Assembly: GCA_937981305.1 (NCBI GenBank)
Contig: CALJPB010000147.1
Span: forward strand, 1-10,432
Reading direction: 5' to 3'
DNA: 10,432 nucleotides
Source of the DNA: an uncultured Selenomonas sp.
GTDB lineage: Bacteria > Bacillota > Negativicutes > Selenomonadales > Selenomonadaceae
Made by a program: the position numbers and the translations under genes
The notes under the pieces: generated by a model
What the model saw: the letters and a program-made list of their open reading frames with translations, nothing else
Databases searched by the model: none
Told to the model about the DNA's origin: nothing
In this document: one piece after another, positions 1-7,272 of the stretch
Numbering within the stretch: position 1 is the stretch's first letter
How the letters are laid out: each line of letters begins with the position of its first letter

Positions 1-46
1 GGGGACGGAAATGCCCATTTTGACAAGTTCGTAGGAGGGCAATACA
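1..46 (+). other. Window edge: possible 3' end of an upstream gene and cas1 ribosome-binding site
   Basis: The compact style of the locus suggests that another gene ends here. One frame reads open from base 2 and stops with TAG at 32-34, giving a tail of GTEMPILTSS. Another frame stops with TGA at 21-23 after GRKCPF. I cannot tell which is real or what the gene would be. AGGAGGG at 33-39 lies 7 nt before the cas1 ATG and is a strong Shine-Dalgarno site. No promoter is recognisable in this short stretch, so cas1 may be transcribed from further upstream. Confidence 0.3.
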
Positions 47-1042
47 ATGTTTGCTTACATTACGGAGGAAGGGGCGTACATTCAGAAGCGCGGCGGAAAT
101 TTCGTCATCGGCCGCAACAATGAGTGTGTGATGGAGATTCCCGAGGAGGTGCTCGAGTCGCTGACGCTGATCGACAGCGTGCAGGTCTCCTCACAGGCGA
201 TGGTGGAGCTGCTGCGGCTCGGTGTTCCGGTCACATGGCTTTCGCGCACGGGATATTTCTTTGGACGGCTCGAATCAACCCGCCATGTGAATGTGTTTCG
301 TCAGGAACGGCAGGTGCTCATGAAGGGCTCGGGGTTCTATCTCCGCATGGGCAGGAAGGTGATCGCAGCAAAGGTGCACAACCAGCTCACGCTGCTGCGC
401 CGCTACAATCGAAATGCGGAAAACGAGGAGGTGCGGCGGGCAATCGATGAGATTCTTGCCCTGCGAAAGCGCATCCCGCTCGCCGAGACGAGTGAGCAGC
501 TGATGGGCTATGAGGGGGCGATTGCTAAAATCTACTTCCGCGCACTTGGTCAGCTCGTGCCGGAGGAGTTCGCTTTTACGGGGCGCAGCAGGCGACCGCC
601 GCTCGATCCGTTCAATGCGATGCTGAGTTTCGGCTATACGCTGCTGATGTACGACATCTATACGGCGGTGAGCAACGAAGGGCTGCACCCGTATTTTGGA
701 TTCCTCCACGCGCTGAAGAATAAACATCCGGCCCTTGCGTCCGATCTGATGGAGGAATGGCGTGCGGTGCTTGTGGATGCGATGGTACTCTCACTTGTGA
801 GCCATCATGAGATCAAGCGCGAGCATTTCGCCGCGATGAAGGAGGATGAGCCGGGCATCATCCTGACGCGTGAGGGGCGTGCGATCTTCCTGCGTGCCTA
901 CGAGAAGAAGCTGCGGACGGTGAACCGCTATGTGGAGGGAAAACACTCCTATCGCCGTACGCTTGCATATCAGGCGCGTCAATATGCACAGGCACTGCTC
1001 GCGAAGAATGAGGAGATGTACGAACCAATCTCGCTGAGGTGA
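47..1042 (+). CDS. cas1: CRISPR-associated endonuclease Cas1
   Basis: Cas1 is the metal-dependent integrase that, as a complex with Cas2, inserts new spacers at the leader end of a CRISPR array. The 331-residue product has the usual family length. The N-terminal beta domain starts at once with MFAYITEEGAYI and includes the typical segment around VPVTWLSRTGYFFGRL (residues 60-75). The helical catalytic domain shows the conserved acidic residue E156 in YEGAIAKIYF, H221 in HPYFGFLH, and D233/E236 in DLMEEWR, which are the expected metal ligands. The ATG at 47 follows AGGAGGG by 7 nt and fits the usual Cas1 N-terminus. The stop codon overlaps the first possible cas2 start. No cas4 or reverse transcriptase is fused to it. 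The family call is secure. The assignment as adaptation module of the downstream type III-A genes is inferred from neighbourhood. Confidence 0.97.
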   Translation: MFAYITEEGAYIQKRGGNFVIGRNNECVMEIPEEVLESLTLIDSVQVSSQAMVELLRLGVPVTWLSRTGYFFGRLESTRHVNVFRQERQVLMKGSGFYLRMGRKVIAAKVHNQLTLLRRYNRNAENEEVRRAIDEILALRKRIPLAETSEQLMGYEGAIAKIYFRALGQLVPEEFAFTGRSRRPPLDPFNAMLSFGYTLLMYDIYTAVSNEGLHPYFGFLHALKNKHPALASDLMEEWRAVLVDAMVLSLVSHHEIKREHFAAMKEDEPGIILTREGRAIFLRAYEKKLRTVNRYVEGKHSYRRTLAYQARQYAQALLAKNEEMYEPISLR

Positions 1043-1047
1043 CCGCC

Positions 1048-1362
1048 ATGATGGAGTACGAGGAAAATGAGTTTCTGGTGGAGGATGAGCGGCGCTATAT
1101 TGTTCTCGTGATCTACGATATTACGGACAATCGCCGTCGTGCACGGATGGTGAAATGTCTTGAGCGGTATGGCATTCGTGTGCAGAAATCCGCATTTGAG
1201 GCATTCCTGACGGAGAAGAAGTATGATCGCATGGTGGAACTGACGAGCGGGATAATCGACCCTGCGACGGACTCACTGCGGATCTATCTGCTGGCAAATC
1301 ATACGTCAGTGCGCTCGTGGGGCATTGGCGACCGCCATGTCGAGGATGTTGTTATTTTTTAG
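1048..1362 (+). CDS. cas2: CRISPR-associated protein Cas2
   Basis: Cas2 is the small ferredoxin-fold partner that bridges two Cas1 dimers during spacer capture. The core reads RRYIVLVIYDITDN, with the conserved aspartate in YDI (residue 24 from this start), then CLERYGIRVQKSAFEAFLT and a closing beta strand of the DSLRIYLL type, all typical of the family. The start is uncertain. GTG at 1039 overlaps the cas1 stop in a GTGA arrangement, ATG at 1048 lies 5 nt after the good site GAGGTGA (1036-1042), and ATG at 1051 lies 8 nt after it. I prefer one of the ATGs because nothing like a ribosome-binding site lies at a proper distance before 1039. Any of these starts leaves an acidic extension of roughly 15 residues before the ferredoxin fold, longer than in most Cas2 proteins. 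The gene is followed directly by a terminator. Confidence 0.93.
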   Translation: MMEYEENEFLVEDERRYIVLVIYDITDNRRRARMVKCLERYGIRVQKSAFEAFLTEKKYDRMVELTSGIIDPATDSLRIYLLANHTSVRSWGIGDRHVEDVVIF

Positions 1363-1419
1363 AAAAGCCAATCCATTGCGTGTGAGGAGGTGCTCACAAC
1401 GTGATGGATTGGCTTTTTT
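1363..1419 (+). terminator. Rho-independent hairpin terminator after cas2
   Basis: AAAAGCCAATCCAT (1363-1376) pairs perfectly over 14 bp with ATGGATTGGCTTTT (1404-1417), starting on the base after the cas2 stop and ending in a run of six T (1414-1419). The interior continues with TGTGAG (1381-1386) against CTCACA (1393-1398), closing on the loop GAGGTG (1387-1392), so nearly the whole 55 nt can fold as one long hairpin. The A run on the left arm means it could also stop transcription coming from the other side. It separates the cas1-cas2 unit from the csm operon. Confidence 0.85.
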
Positions 1420-1437
1420 GGGGGAGGATATTTTTAC

Positions 1438-1466
1438 TTTTGGGCGAATTATTAAACTAGTATAAC
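1438..1466 (+). promoter_or_regulatory. Probable sigma-A type promoter of the csm operon
   Basis: The short gap between the terminator and csm1 is the only AT-rich stretch in this part of the window. TATAAC at 1461-1466 is a good -10 hexamer. The -35 element is poor: TTTTGG at 1438-1443 has the best spacing (17 nt), while TTGGGC at 1440-1445 matches better but is only 15 nt away. A start of transcription near 1473 would give a leader of about 20 nt before the csm1 ATG. The call rests on the position after a terminator and the -10 hexamer. Confidence 0.45.
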
Positions 1467-1491
1467 ATTGATAGAGAAAGGAGATGATGCT

Positions 1492-3948
1492 ATGAACGAT
1501 CTGTGTGAACGGATCGAGCGAGCGGCACTCTTGCATGACATCGGGAAGCTTGTGCAGAGGGCGAATGCAGAGACGGGGACGCACTCTGCGGCAGGGGTGA
1601 CGTTCCTTGCGCGGTTTGCGGAGGATGCGGACAGGGATATCCTGCGTGCGGTGGGGCATCATCATGCGGAGGAGCTGAAGAGTCTGCGCGCCGATGCGGA
1701 TGATATCAGCTACATTGTCTATGAGGCGGACAATCTCGCGGCGGCAAGTGACCGGCGTGTGACGGACGAGGGAGCGGGCGGGTTCTCCGCTGCAGCGAAT
1801 CTGCAGTCGGTCTTTCATCTGTTCGGTGCGGGCGGTGCGACGCAGACGGGGGAGGCGTTCTGTCTTCGGGCACTCGATCCGGAGGGGACGGCAATGCAGT
1901 TCCCGCGTCCTGCGGGGGAGATACGTGCGACGGAGGCAGAGTATCAGCGGCTCTATCAGGAGCTGGAGACGAACTTTCGCAGGAAGTCACCGATGCGGAT
2001 GCAGGTCGGTGAGCTGCTGCGCGTGCTTGAGGGCATTCTCAGCTATGTGCCGTCGAGTACGGCGCGTGCAGAGGCGGCGGATATCTCGCTCTACGATCAT
2101 GTGCGTCTGACGGCGGCATATGCGGCGGCGATGTATCGGTATTTTGCGGCGCACGGCATCACGGACTACCGCAGTTTTGCGGCGGGCAGCGAGGGGCGTG
2201 CGCTGCGCGAGACAGCGATGTATCTTCTCGTCTCAGGGGATGTATCGGGGATTCAGCCGTTTATCTACGGGATCCCGTCGAGCGGTGCGATGCGGAGTCT
2301 GCGCGGGCGTTCCTTTTATTTGGAAATCCTGCTTGAAAATGTGGTGGATGAGATTCTCGCGGCGTGCGGGGTTAGCCGCAGTGCGCTGCTGTATACGGGC
2401 GGCGGGCATTTCTATCTGCTGCTGCCGAATACGGATACGGTGACGGAGATACTCAGCCGTGCGCGTAGTCAGATCAATGCGTGGCTGCTGCGGCATTTCG
2501 GTACATCGCTCTATCTGGCTCTTTCGTGGACACCGTGTGCGGCGGATGAGTTTCGTGCGCAGGAGGACGGTGTCCACGGGACGCAGGCGGTATTTCGCCG
2601 CGTGAGCGATCTCCTCGCACAGGAAAAACTCTGCCGCTACGATGCGAAGCAGCTGGACGATCTTTTCACACCGACAAGTGCGCTGAATCTGCGGCATGAT
2701 GCGGCGCGTGAGTGTGCGATCTGCCGTACGTCAACGACGGAGCTTCAACCCTATCATGTAGATGAAGCTGTAGAGGTGTGCCCGATGTGCAACGCGCTCT
2801 ATGCGTTTGGAGAGCGTGTTCTCTCATGTGATGTGTTCTGTGTGATGGCGGAGGCGGGGGCGGATGTGCTGCCGCTGCCGGGACTCGGGCGGGAATGCTA
2901 TCTCACAGCGGAGTCGGTGGAGGGGGTTGAGCGTCTGCCGCAGATGCCGGTACGGCTCTATATCAAGAATAAGGTCTATACCGGGGAACGGCTTGCGACG
3001 CATCTCTGGCTCGGCGACTATGCAGCACGGGAGGACGGGCGTGTGCTCGAACTCGCACGTCTGGCAGCACGCAGCGGCGGTGCGGAGGATGCGGCGGGGA
3101 TTCGCCGCCTCGGTGTGCTGCGTGCGGATGTGGATAATCTCGGCGCGGCGTTCCTTGCAGGATTTCCGCCCGCCTATGCGACATTGACGCGGACGGCGGT
3201 GCTCTCGCGGCAGCTTTCTCTCTTTTTCAAATGCTATATCAATGACATCTGTGCAGGGCGGCATGGGATGGAGCAATTCTCTCTCTTTGGCAGGGAAAAG
3301 AAAGCGGCACGCGATGTGCATATTGTCTACTCCGGTGGTGACGATCTCTTTTTGATCGGGGCATGGGATGATATCGTGGAGCTGGCGGTCGACCTGCGCC
3401 GCGCGTTTCTGCGTTTTACGAGCGGCAAGCTGCATTTCTCGGCGGGGATTGGGTTCTTTAAGGAAAAATGCCCCGTGGCTGAGATGGCCCGGCAGACGGG
3501 CGCACTCGAGTCGCTTGCGAAGCGTCTGCCGGGCAAGGATGCGGTTGCACTCTTTGGTGCAGCGCACACAGGGCGGACACCGACGGCGGTCTATGGATGG
3601 GATGCGTTTATTGACGGTGTATGCGGGGAGAAGCTGATGTTTCTTCGCACACATTTCGCATTCGATGGCAACGAGCACATAAGTCGTGTGCCGCTCGGAA
3701 AGTCGAAGGCATATCAGCTGCTCGATCTCCTTGACGCGGATGGACGCTCGATCGAGATGGCGCGGTTTGCCTATGTACTTGCACGGATGGAGCGCGGGCT
3801 GTGCACGGAGGCGCGGGCGACGTACGCACGCATCCGTACGCAGCTCTATGCGTGGTATCGGGATGAGAACGAGCGGCGGCAGCTGTCGACGGCACTGCAA
3901 TTCGTTATCTATAGTATCAGAGAGAAGGGGGCGCGGGCAGATGGCTGA
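1492..3948 (+). CDS. csm1: Type III-A effector large subunit Cas10/Csm1
   Basis: Cas10 is the signalling and DNase subunit of the Csm complex. When crRNA pairs with target RNA it cuts single-stranded DNA with its HD domain and converts ATP to cyclic oligoadenylates with its palm domains. The 818-residue product shows, in order: an HD domain with LLHDIGK (H15-D16), GHHH (55-58) and EADNLAAASDRR; the first palm, opening with DVSGIQPFIYGI (from 250) and containing LLYTGGGHFYLLL; a four-cysteine zinc site (C408/C411 and C430/C433); and the second palm with LRADVDNLG (about 543-551) and an intact GGDD at 615-618. A helical C-terminal domain follows. Both active sites therefore look functional. The start chosen is ATG 1492, 8 nt after AAAGGAG (1477-1483). 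An in-frame ATT at 1468 would add eight residues but has no matching ribosome-binding site. The end overlaps csm2 by 8 nt. Confidence 0.96.
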   Translation: MNDLCERIERAALLHDIGKLVQRANAETGTHSAAGVTFLARFAEDADRDILRAVGHHHAEELKSLRADADDISYIVYEADNLAAASDRRVTDEGAGGFSAAANLQSVFHLFGAGGATQTGEAFCLRALDPEGTAMQFPRPAGEIRATEAEYQRLYQELETNFRRKSPMRMQVGELLRVLEGILSYVPSSTARAEAADISLYDHVRLTAAYAAAMYRYFAAHGITDYRSFAAGSEGRALRETAMYLLVSGDVSGIQPFIYGIPSSGAMRSLRGRSFYLEILLENVVDEILAACGVSRSALLYTGGGHFYLLLPNTDTVTEILSRARSQINAWLLRHFGTSLYLALSWTPCAADEFRAQEDGVHGTQAVFRRVSDLLAQEKLCRYDAKQLDDLFTPTSALNLRHDAARECAICRTSTTELQPYHVDEAVEVCPMCNALYAFGERVLSCDVFCVMAEAGADVLPLPGLGRECYLTAESVEGVERLPQMPVRLYIKNKVYTGERLATHLWLGDYAAREDGRVLELARLAARSGGAEDAAGIRRLGVLRADVDNLGAAFLAGFPPAYATLTRTAVLSRQLSLFFKCYINDICAGRHGMEQFSLFGREKKAARDVHIVYSGGDDLFLIGAWDDIVELAVDLRRAFLRFTSGKLHFSAGIGFFKEKCPVAEMARQTGALESLAKRLPGKDAVALFGAAHTGRTPTAVYGWDAFIDGVCGEKLMFLRTHFAFDGNEHISRVPLGKSKAYQLLDLLDADGRSIEMARFAYVLARMERGLCTEARATYARIRTQLYAWYRDENERRQLSTALQFVIYSIREKGARADG

Positions 3949-4342
3949 GAAAAATGCGGTGCGCGATATTGCGCGAGAGGCGGAGGAGGTCATTGTGCGG
4001 CTGGCAAAGGAGGGGAACGGGCGGCTCTTTCTGACGACGAGTCAGATCCGCAAGTTCCTCGCGGCGGTGAATGCACTGACGAATAAGATCACGGTGTATC
4101 GTGTGCAGAATGACGGTGCGACGGAACTCACGCCGACGCTCGCGTCCGAGGTGAAATATCTGAAGGTGAAGCTCGCCTATCAGGCGGGGCGAAATCCACG
4201 TACGGTACGGCCTTTCATTGAGGCGGCTCGCCTGAAGGAGTGGATTGACGGGATCGGCACGGACATCCGTGCGTATGAGGAATTCGCGCACTATGTAGAG
4301 GCGTTGGTCGCCTATCATAAATACCACGGCGGGAGGGACTGA
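3941..4342 (+). CDS. csm2: Type III-A small subunit Csm2
   Basis: Csm2 is the small all-helical subunit that forms the inner filament of the Csm complex, lying along the crRNA-target duplex. The 133-residue product carries the family pattern: LTTSQIRKFLAAVN (31-44), then EVKYLKVKLAYQAGR (70-84), then the C-terminal segment YEEFAHYVEALVAYHKYHGG (112-131). The length is normal. ATG 3941 lies inside the last codons of csm1, an overlap of 8 nt, with GAAGGGG about 9 nt upstream, so translation is probably coupled to csm1. Only one base separates its stop codon from csm3. Presence of Csm2 together with Csm5 and Csm6 is what marks the locus as subtype III-A rather than III-D or III-B. Confidence 0.94.
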   Translation: MAEKNAVRDIAREAEEVIVRLAKEGNGRLFLTTSQIRKFLAAVNALTNKITVYRVQNDGATELTPTLASEVKYLKVKLAYQAGRNPRTVRPFIEAARLKEWIDGIGTDIRAYEEFAHYVEALVAYHKYHGGRD

Positions 4343-4343
4343 G

Positions 4344-5063
4344 ATGGAGCAGCAGAGTACACTCAAGGGGAAACTGGACATTCGGGCGCGTCTGCGCCTT
4401 GAGACGGGGCTGCACATCGGGGCATCCTCGGACTTTGCCCCGATCGGTGCGGTGGACAGTCCGTTCCTGCGCGATCCGATGACGAAGCGGCCGATTATTC
4501 CGGGCAGCTCGCTCAAGGGGAAGCTGCGCACGCTGCTCGCACGCAGTATGACAGAGGGCTATATCCTGAACGCCATATCGGAGGACTGCGCAGAGATCAG
4601 CCGCCTGTTCGGCGCGGCGGCGAAGGGGGAGGCGGGCGGCAGAGCGTCCCGTCTGCAGTTCTATGACATTCGTATGAATGCGGCATCTGCAGAGCGGCTC
4701 GGTGCGATGGAGCTGGACACTTACATCGGTGAGGTGAAGTGGGAGAATGCGATCGACCGTATCACGGCGGCGGCAAATCCGCGTCAGATCGAGCGCGTGC
4801 CGGCAGGGGCGGAGTTCGATTTTCGTCTGGTCTACAATATCGAGCGCGAGGATGAGATGCCGGAGGATATGCGTCTTCTCGGGGAGGGGCTGCGCCTCCT
4901 ACAGATGGACTATCTCGGTGGGCATGGGTCGCGTGGCTATGGCAGGCTGTCGCTGCGGGAGTTCTCCGTGGAGTATTTCTCTCTGTCTGCGCAGGAGGCG
5001 GTCAGCGCGGAGCAGTGCGCTGAGATTGCACAGCTCTTGGAGAAGGGCGGACGATCATCGTGA
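4344..5063 (+). CDS. csm3: Type III-A backbone subunit and target RNA nuclease Csm3 (Cas7 family)
   Basis: Csm3 is the repeated Cas7-type RRM subunit that coats the crRNA and cuts bound target RNA at 6-nt intervals. In the 239-residue product, RLETGLHIGA is followed by FAPIGAVDSP. Its D38 corresponds to the catalytic aspartate known in streptococcal Csm3 (D33), so RNase activity is expected. PIIPGSSLKGKLRTLLA (50-66) is the family signature, and the glycine-rich GGHGSRGYG (192-200) closes the RRM core. ATG 4344 has a strong site GGGAGGG at 4331-4337, fitting a subunit needed in several copies per complex. The gene ends in a GTGA overlap with csm4. Confidence 0.96.
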   Translation: MEQQSTLKGKLDIRARLRLETGLHIGASSDFAPIGAVDSPFLRDPMTKRPIIPGSSLKGKLRTLLARSMTEGYILNAISEDCAEISRLFGAAAKGEAGGRASRLQFYDIRMNAASAERLGAMELDTYIGEVKWENAIDRITAAANPRQIERVPAGAEFDFRLVYNIEREDEMPEDMRLLGEGLRLLQMDYLGGHGSRGYGRLSLREFSVEYFSLSAQEAVSAEQCAEIAQLLEKGGRSS

Positions 5064-6061
5064 GCTATGTGATCTATCCACTCGCGTTTGATACGGCGGT
5101 ACATTTTGCGGCGGCGGGGCGCGGCGGCAGACTGGATGAGGCAGGTGCGGAGTACGGCGCGGACACGCTCTTTTCCGCACTCTGCGCGGAGCTTGCGGCT
5201 GTGGGCGAAATGGATGCGCTCACGCGTCTGCACGAGCGTGTGGCAGCGCGAGAACTCCTTTTTTCGGATCTCCTGCCGTGGCGCGTGGATGCAGCTGGCG
5301 AAATGGAGTTCTATGTCCCGCGTCCTGTCCTGCGCATTGAGGGGACGGGCGAGCCGCGTGCGAACTTTGTAGAGACGTGCAGCCGTGCGACGGAACGCAA
5401 GAAGCAGAAGTCGATGAAGTATCTGCGTGCGTCTCAGATGGTGGACTATGTGACAGCGATGCGGACGGGAGCCCCCTTTTCGTCTGTGGCGGAGTTCGGT
5501 ACGGCATCGCTGCGTCAGCGTGTGAACACGCGGGCGGCAGAGCCGCTGCCCTACTATGTGGGACAGTTCGATTTCCATAGGGATGCGGGGCTCTATCTCC
5601 TCGCCTCTGTACGCCATACGGAGGATGTAGACTTCCTGCGGGATCTGCTTACATGGCTGGGGCTTTCGGGGCTCGGCGGGAAGCGGACGAGCGGGTTCGG
5701 GAAATTCCACATGGCGGAGGATGAACTCGTGCTCGATGCGGATGGCATCTATACGGATGATGCGGCACTCTATGCGATGCTCCATGCGGCGGATGCACCA
5801 TGGCAGATGACGATTGCGCCCGTTGTGCCGACTGTGGAGGATCTGTCGTGTGTGAAGGAGGGGGCGTATCGTCTCCGACGTGCGGGGGGATTCCTCACTG
5901 CGCCGAGGCACGCGGCGGAAAAGAAGAACAGCATTCATCTCATTGATGCGGGGTCATGTCTGCGCACGCGCATCAGCGGCTCGCTTGCGGTGCTCTGTGA
6001 GCACGACGGGCATCCCGTATGGCGTTACGGCTTTGGGCTCTATCTGGGGGTGACGGCATGA
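5060..6061 (+). CDS. csm4: Type III-A complex subunit Csm4 (Cas5 family)
   Basis: Csm4 is the Cas5-like subunit that holds the 5' handle of the crRNA and contacts Cas10 at the base of the complex. The 333-residue product begins with IYPLAFDTAVHF and has the conserved ADTLFSALCAEL (34-45), the glycine-rich GLGGKRTSGFGKF (204-216), and the typical ending PVWRYGFGLYLGV. The start is GTG 5060, sharing four bases (GTGA) with the csm3 stop. A purine-rich stretch GGAGAAGGG (5039-5047) sits slightly far upstream, so translation probably relies on coupling with csm3. The stop overlaps the csm5 ATG in an ATGA arrangement. No missing or broken parts are seen. Confidence 0.95.
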   Translation: MSYVIYPLAFDTAVHFAAAGRGGRLDEAGAEYGADTLFSALCAELAAVGEMDALTRLHERVAARELLFSDLLPWRVDAAGEMEFYVPRPVLRIEGTGEPRANFVETCSRATERKKQKSMKYLRASQMVDYVTAMRTGAPFSSVAEFGTASLRQRVNTRAAEPLPYYVGQFDFHRDAGLYLLASVRHTEDVDFLRDLLTWLGLSGLGGKRTSGFGKFHMAEDELVLDADGIYTDDAALYAMLHAADAPWQMTIAPVVPTVEDLSCVKEGAYRLRRAGGFLTAPRHAAEKKNSIHLIDAGSCLRTRISGSLAVLCEHDGHPVWRYGFGLYLGVTA

Positions 6062-7272
6062 GGGGGCAGATCGTTCGTCAGGAATATGAGCTGACCTGTG
6101 TTGCGCCTGTGCATACGGGCTCGGGAGAGAAACGCCGTGCGTTTGAGTACATCTATGACGGCAGGACAAACGAGGTCGCATTTCCCGATGCGTCAAAGTG
6201 GATCGCGCTCCTCGCACAGCACGGGCTGATGGATGACTTTGCTCTCGCCATTGAGCGCGGTGCGTTCCGTGAGAAGAGTCTGCGCGAATGGCTGTTGGGG
6301 CAGGGGTTGAAGGAGGCCGCACTACGCGCCATCGCCCTGCGGAGGGCGGCGACTCCCTCGCTCGTGACGACGGAGCGGGGGCGTAAGAGCCTTAACGATA
6401 TTGTCTGTCAGACAACGCTTGCGGACGGTCGCCCCTACATCCCCGGCAGCACGATCAAGGGCGCTCTCCGTACGGGTATCCTCTATGATGCGATTCGTCG
6501 CGATCCGCTGCGCTTTCGTCCGCTGTGGGGGCGCATCCGTGCGGAAAAGGGGAACTTGCGGGAACGGAAAAAGGCGTTGGGTTGTATCGTGGCGGAGCTG
6601 GAACAGGCAGTGCTGCATACGCTTTCTTTGCCGGGAGTGGGATCCGGCGATGCGGTCAGCAGTGTGCTGCGTGGTCTGCGTGTGAGTGATGCGGTCGGAA
6701 CGGGCGCGACGGATACGATCGTCCTGCAAAAGGTGGATGCGACGACGAAGCGCAGCAAGACCGGCAAGAATGAGAGCCGTCTGCCGCTCTTTCGTGAGTG
6801 TATTCCGGCGGGGCGGACGCTGCGTTTCTCCATTACGGCGGATCTTGCGATGCTTGGGATGGCGGGGATTACTTCGCTCGAGCAGGTGATCTCGTGTCTG
6901 CGCGCCTATACGGCGGATGGTCTGCGGCTGCAGAAACAGGCATTCCTGCCCATGAATCCGCGCTTTTATCAGCCGCTGTTCGAGGAGGCGGAGACGGCGG
7001 ATCTGCTTCTCGGCGGCGGTACGGGATTCCTCGCAAAGACACTAGTCTATGCGCTTGCGGACAATGATGAGGAGGCGCGGGAATTCATTGCTGCCTATCT
7101 GGATGAGGCATTCACCGAGCGGAAGGGGGGACGCGTTGAGCCGAAGCATCGGCACAGGCAGTTCGATCGGACGCTCTCGCCGCGTACGCTCAAGCGGGTA
7201 GTCATGGGACAGGACGACTGGATCATGGGGCTGTGTGCGCTGCGGAGGGTGGGCAATGCTCAGACAATTTGA
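6058..7272 (+). CDS. csm5: Type III-A complex subunit Csm5 (Cas7 family)
   Basis: Csm5 is the Cas7-like subunit that caps the 3' end of the crRNA in the Csm complex and is linked to crRNA 3' trimming. The 404-residue product begins YELTCVAPVHTGSGEKR, the usual opening of the family, has PYIPGSTIKGALR at 126-138 (the counterpart of the Csm3 signature), and a late glycine-rich GGGTGFLAKT at 319-328 that is characteristic of Csm5. ATG 6058 overlaps the csm4 stop by 4 nt and follows GGGGGTGA (6046-6053) by about 4 nt. The 3' end overlaps cas6 by 17 nt. An in-frame opening further upstream at 6019 lies within csm4 and is not needed to explain the family N-terminus. Confidence 0.94.
   Translation: MRGQIVRQEYELTCVAPVHTGSGEKRRAFEYIYDGRTNEVAFPDASKWIALLAQHGLMDDFALAIERGAFREKSLREWLLGQGLKEAALRAIALRRAATPSLVTTERGRKSLNDIVCQTTLADGRPYIPGSTIKGALRTGILYDAIRRDPLRFRPLWGRIRAEKGNLRERKKALGCIVAELEQAVLHTLSLPGVGSGDAVSSVLRGLRVSDAVGTGATDTIVLQKVDATTKRSKTGKNESRLPLFRECIPAGRTLRFSITADLAMLGMAGITSLEQVISCLRAYTADGLRLQKQAFLPMNPRFYQPLFEEAETADLLLGGGTGFLAKTLVYALADNDEEAREFIAAYLDEAFTERKGGRVEPKHRHRQFDRTLSPRTLKRVVMGQDDWIMGLCALRRVGNAQTI

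Noticed and set aside
1363-1419. The two matching arms as a pair of CRISPR repeats
   Set aside because: The arms are inverted, not direct, are only 14 nt long, and end in a T run. A terminator explains them fully.
1468-1491. ATT as an earlier start of csm1
   Set aside because: ATT starts are very rare, and AAAGGAG at 1477-1483 is correctly spaced for ATG 1492, which also gives the usual Cas10 N-terminus just before the HD motif.
3686-3940. Longer version of csm2 beginning inside csm1
   Set aside because: The added 85 residues are Arg- and Ser-rich, unlike Csm2, and overlap conserved Cas10 sequence. The 133-residue version matches the family length.
2824-3993. Minus-strand open frame of 389 codons opposite csm1
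   Set aside because: It lies wholly antisense to the well-conserved Cas10 palm region, its translation is rich in Arg, Pro, His and Cys without any family pattern, and no ribosome-binding site is seen. It follows from the G+C-rich codon choice of the sense gene.
4937-5938. Minus-strand open frame of 333 codons opposite csm4
   Set aside because: Antisense to a complete Csm4 gene with recognised motifs, with Arg- and His-rich low-complexity translation. Judged a shadow frame.
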